Shown: piece after piece, positions 61,924 to 64,000 of the stretch
How the letters are laid out: each line of letters opens with the position of its first letter
How positions within the stretch are numbered: position 1 is the stretch's first letter
Assembly: GCF_030408675.1 (NCBI RefSeq)
Contig: NZ_CP047200.1
Span: 806,001-870,000 of the forward strand
Direction: 5' to 3'
Source: Corynebacterium durum
GTDB lineage: Bacteria; Actinomycetota; Actinomycetes; Mycobacteriales; Mycobacteriaceae
Length of the DNA: 64,000 nucleotides
Notes under the pieces: model-generated
Seen by the model: the letters and a program-made list of their open reading frames with translations, nothing else
What the model was told of the DNA's origin: nothing
Database searches by the model: none
Program-made: the position numbers and the translations under genes

Positions 61924-63204
61924 TCATACAGGCAGCTCAGTGTGCAGCAGATGATGATCCCCGTCAAAAGTCACATGTATAGGTGCTTCGGGGGCGTGCA
62001 CAATGGCGTGTTCTTCCAGCTGGTCGAAGGAGGAATTCACCCCACGCAGCCGCGCGTAAGAGCGCACCGCCTGGCGGGCATCCAGCTCTGCGGGTAGAGG
62101 TGTCTGAAGGGTGGCGTGGAGGGCGTCGGTCGTTGCTGTGGGGAGCCGCAGCTCGGGGTGGTCGAAAAGCAAAACGGCAGTGGTCCCGTCGCCGAGGGGA
62201 ACAGCGGTGTGGATCCAGCGCTGCAGGGGCGGTTTGACGGCGGTGAGTACACCCCAGGATTCGGCAAGCGAGACGGGAAGCTGCGGGTAAAGGAAAGCGG
62301 GAATGCCCAGATGCGCGCCGGTTTCACGGAGCTTCAGGCTGGCCTGCTGCAGGTGCGGGGGCAGGTTGCTCGCCCACGCCCAGGTCCAGGTGTCGTCGCG
62401 TACTGTTGCCAGCACCATGGCGTGCACGGTCAGTGCGGGCCTGCCCGCCTCAAACTGGGAGAACAAGGTGAGCAGACTGGTCACCGGGTCGAACTGGGCG
62501 GTAGGGGTGGCGGGGGAGTTGGGGTACAGGGCGTCGAAAAGCAGTTGCTGCTCAACGTTGAAGTAGAAGGCATCGGCGCGGAAGTCGTCGAGGCTGAAAT
62601 CCCCGGAAATGCACTTAATCAGGTTGTCTTCTAGGGTGAGGTCGGTGCCGTCGCTGAAGCTAATGGTGGTGTCAGTTTCGTAAATTCCTAGACCGGTGGC
62701 GGCGGCGTAGGCGCGTAGTGCACGGCGGATGTCCATGGTGGGCAGTAGGTAGGGGATGCCGTGGGTGAGGGCGCGCCGGGAGTTGGGGGTGGGTGGTGGC
62801 GTGTCGAGAACCAGGACGGGGGTTTCGCCGTTGCGTTGCGGTGCGTAGAGGGCAGGGCGGTTGCCGTGCAGTGTGCGGGCTGCGGCGAACAGCGAGGGGG
62901 AGTAGGGGACATCGCCCTCGAACTCAGGAATGTTGAAGCTGGTGTGGGCTTGATGAGCGCGTGGCGACGTCCAGTGCAGCATGCCCTGCGCAGAGTTCAG
63001 CACTGCAACCTGCTCGGCGTTGGCGGTAAAGATCGAGCCGAATGTGGGCTTGAAGTGCACAACGAAGCTGTCACCAGCACTTTCCACATCGACGTGGGCG
63101 ATGCTGCCGAGGTTGCTGTTGAAATCGGAGTCGTATTCTGCTTGGGCGAAAATACCGTCTGCAACGACGTCGGTGATAGTTTGTGGGCTGAGATAATCTA
63201 CCAT
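61924..63204 (-). CDS. Hypothetical protein, DUF6882-like
   Basis: 426-aa cytoplasmic-looking protein with no signal peptide. The segment VRDDTWTWAWASNLPPHLQQ, then LKLRETGAHLGIPAFLYPQL, resembles the TWxWAWAN pattern of DUF6882 proteins, here near residue 275. The N-terminal third (GSIAHVDVESAGDSFVVHFK) seems a separate domain. The function is unknown; I rely on a remembered motif, so the family call is tentative. ATG 63204 with AGGAG 5 nt upstream is clear. It ends 8 bp before pnuC on the same strand, so the two are probably co-transcribed. Confidence 0.7.
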   Translation of the reverse strand: MVDYLSPQTITDVVADGIFAQAEYDSDFNSNLGSIAHVDVESAGDSFVVHFKPTFGSIFTANAEQVAVLNSAQGMLHWTSPRAHQAHTSFNIPEFEGDVPYSPSLFAAARTLHGNRPALYAPQRNGETPVLVLDTPPPTPNSRRALTHGIPYLLPTMDIRRALRAYAAATGLGIYETDTTISFSDGTDLTLEDNLIKCISGDFSLDDFRADAFYFNVEQQLLFDALYPNSPATPTAQFDPVTSLLTLFSQFEAGRPALTVHAMVLATVRDDTWTWAWASNLPPHLQQASLKLRETGAHLGIPAFLYPQLPVSLAESWGVLTAVKPPLQRWIHTAVPLGDGTTAVLLFDHPELRLPTATTDALHATLQTPLPAELDARQAVRSYARLRGVNSSFDQLEEHAIVHAPEAPIHVTFDGDHHLLHTELPV

Positions 63205-63305
63205 TGAGACTCCTAAATAAAATTGTTCTCTGAGTATCAATCTTAGAACTTATACTGCACCATTCCTACATTGGTGGTCATAATACAAGAGAGACTGGAC
63301 TGCAT

Positions 63306-64000
63306 ATGGGCGTAAAAAACGCATCTAGCTGTATGAAGATGGCGGCATCGCTGATTGCTATCACCTGTGTATTGCTTGGGATTACCCCTGCAAATTCCCA
63401 AGAAAAAACTTACGACTATGGCATGGATCCGACCATTGTGAAGAACCCCGCAGACAATGATCTCCCCCGTGCGCAAGGGCCTTTTCATAAAATTCCTAAG
63501 CTCGGATCCCTGCTGACCCGAGGTGGATCCAGTGACAACACCACTTTCGAGCTCTACAGCTCCCAAGAGCCGCAAGAGACCAACCCTATGTTTCCTGCTG
63601 GTCGCAGTCACCTGCCTACAGCCACCATCGATATGAATCCAGAAGTGCTGGCCAGGCTGCGGGAATGGGCAAAAGTAGATGGCACAAAAATCCGGCAGAT
63701 CAACGCCTACTCCCCGTCAATGGGGCGCACCATTCCGCTAGTGTGGATACCCGCCAAAGACACCTCGCAACCTAGGCCCGTGCTCTATGCACTCGGTGGT
63801 GGCGACGGTGGCCAAGGCGAGAACAACTGGATCACCCGCACCGACATGGTGGACTACATGCGGGAGCGCAATGTCCACGTCATTATGCCCATGCTTGGTG
63901 CGTACAGCCTGTACTCCGACTGGGAAACAGAACTGCCCGCCCAGGGCGGAAAACAAATGTGGGAGACCTTTCTCACCCACGAGCTGCCAGAGCCACTAGA
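63306..64000 (+). CDS. Mycolyltransferase/esterase of the Antigen 85 family, N-terminal part (runs off the window)
   Basis: The frame is open from ATG 63306 to the right edge (231 codons). A signal peptide (MKMAASLIAITCVLLGITPA) with cleavage near ANS is followed by about 110 residues of unassigned sequence and then the start of the alpha/beta-hydrolase fold: INAYSPSMGRTIPLVWIPAK, VLYALGGGDGGQGENNWITR (oxyanion-hole region), VHVIMPMLGAYSLYSDWETE and GGKQMWETFLTHELPEPLE. These match corynebacterial mycolyltransferases (Cmt), which load mycolic acids on trehalose or arabinogalactan. The catalytic Ser lies beyond the window. The long N-terminal segment before the fold is a feature of only some members. 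Confidence 0.87.
   Translation, partial: MGVKNASSCMKMAASLIAITCVLLGITPANSQEKTYDYGMDPTIVKNPADNDLPRAQGPFHKIPKLGSLLTRGGSSDNTTFELYSSQEPQETNPMFPAGRSHLPTATIDMNPEVLARLREWAKVDGTKIRQINAYSPSMGRTIPLVWIPAKDTSQPRPVLYALGGGDGGQGENNWITRTDMVDYMRERNVHVIMPMLGAYSLYSDWETELPAQGGKQMWETFLTHELPEPL

Overview
The window is chromosomal DNA of a mycolic-acid actinobacterium, almost certainly a Corynebacterium. The gene order follows the C. glutamicum / M. tuberculosis backbone closely: lhr-nei2; perM-purN-purH; amtR next to the zinc-independent ribosomal protein genes; mprA-mprB-htrA-mog-mscL; 5-FCL/galU/glp(moeA)/rimJ/sepX; pmt/rsmI/betP/metG; tatD/rpf2/ksgA/ispE/ABC-F. An Antigen 85-like mycolyltransferase begins at the right edge. 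I see no tRNA, rRNA, CRISPR array, prophage or intact insertion sequence.

Layout. 1-4.5 kb: the 3' end of helicase lhr, nei2, yccF, an apparently orphan hipA, and a 556-base gene-poor stretch full of related palindromes. 4.5-17.6 kb: pgi, a succinate-semialdehyde-type dehydrogenase, chorismate mutase, pcrA, a divergent TetR/flavodoxin pair with a clear operator, a secreted M23 peptidase, perM-purN-purH and a CitE-like lyase. 17.6-24.2 kb: a complete L-rhamnose catabolic operon (rhaM, MFS transporter, rhaI, rhaB, rhaD) with a divergent LacI regulator and two identical 12-bp operators. It sits between backbone genes and looks inserted. 24.2-28 kb: amtR, a degenerate nucleotidyltransferase-like gene, and the S18-S14-L33-L28 operon divergent from L31-L32. 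28-43.6 kb: envelope-stress two-component system and HtrA protease, MscL, a SAF-domain membrane protein, folate and sugar-nucleotide genes, the Glp/GlpR(SepX) cell-division pair, DoxX with a zinc-finger membrane protein, protein O-mannosyltransferase and rsmI. 43.6-47.4 kb: betP and metG. 47.5-51.6 kb: a small secreted protein, a minimal sugar-phosphate transferase, tatD, and a TetR/siderophore-interacting-protein pair. 51.6-64 kb: rpf2, a secreted protein of unknown function, a fused ksgA-ispE gene, an ABC-F ATPase, a small monooxygenase, ppk2, a HIBCH-like hydrolase, a truncated AbiEi-like gene overlapping pnuC, a hypothetical gene, and the mycolyltransferase start.

Regulation. A TAnnnT -10 hexamer lies 6-8 nt before the start codon of about ten genes, as expected for leaderless mRNAs. 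GTAAC-type repeats precede the M23 peptidase and betP, which are MtrA targets in C. glutamicum. Palindromic operators accompany three local regulators.

Most notable: one uninterrupted frame joining KsgA (16S rRNA dimethyltransferase) to IspE (isoprenoid kinase), which are normally two adjacent genes; a family of intergenic palindromes with similar loops but different self-complementary arms; an orphan hipA; and a gene-truncating junction at the pnuC 3' end. I did not find a clearly new multi-gene defence or biosynthetic system.
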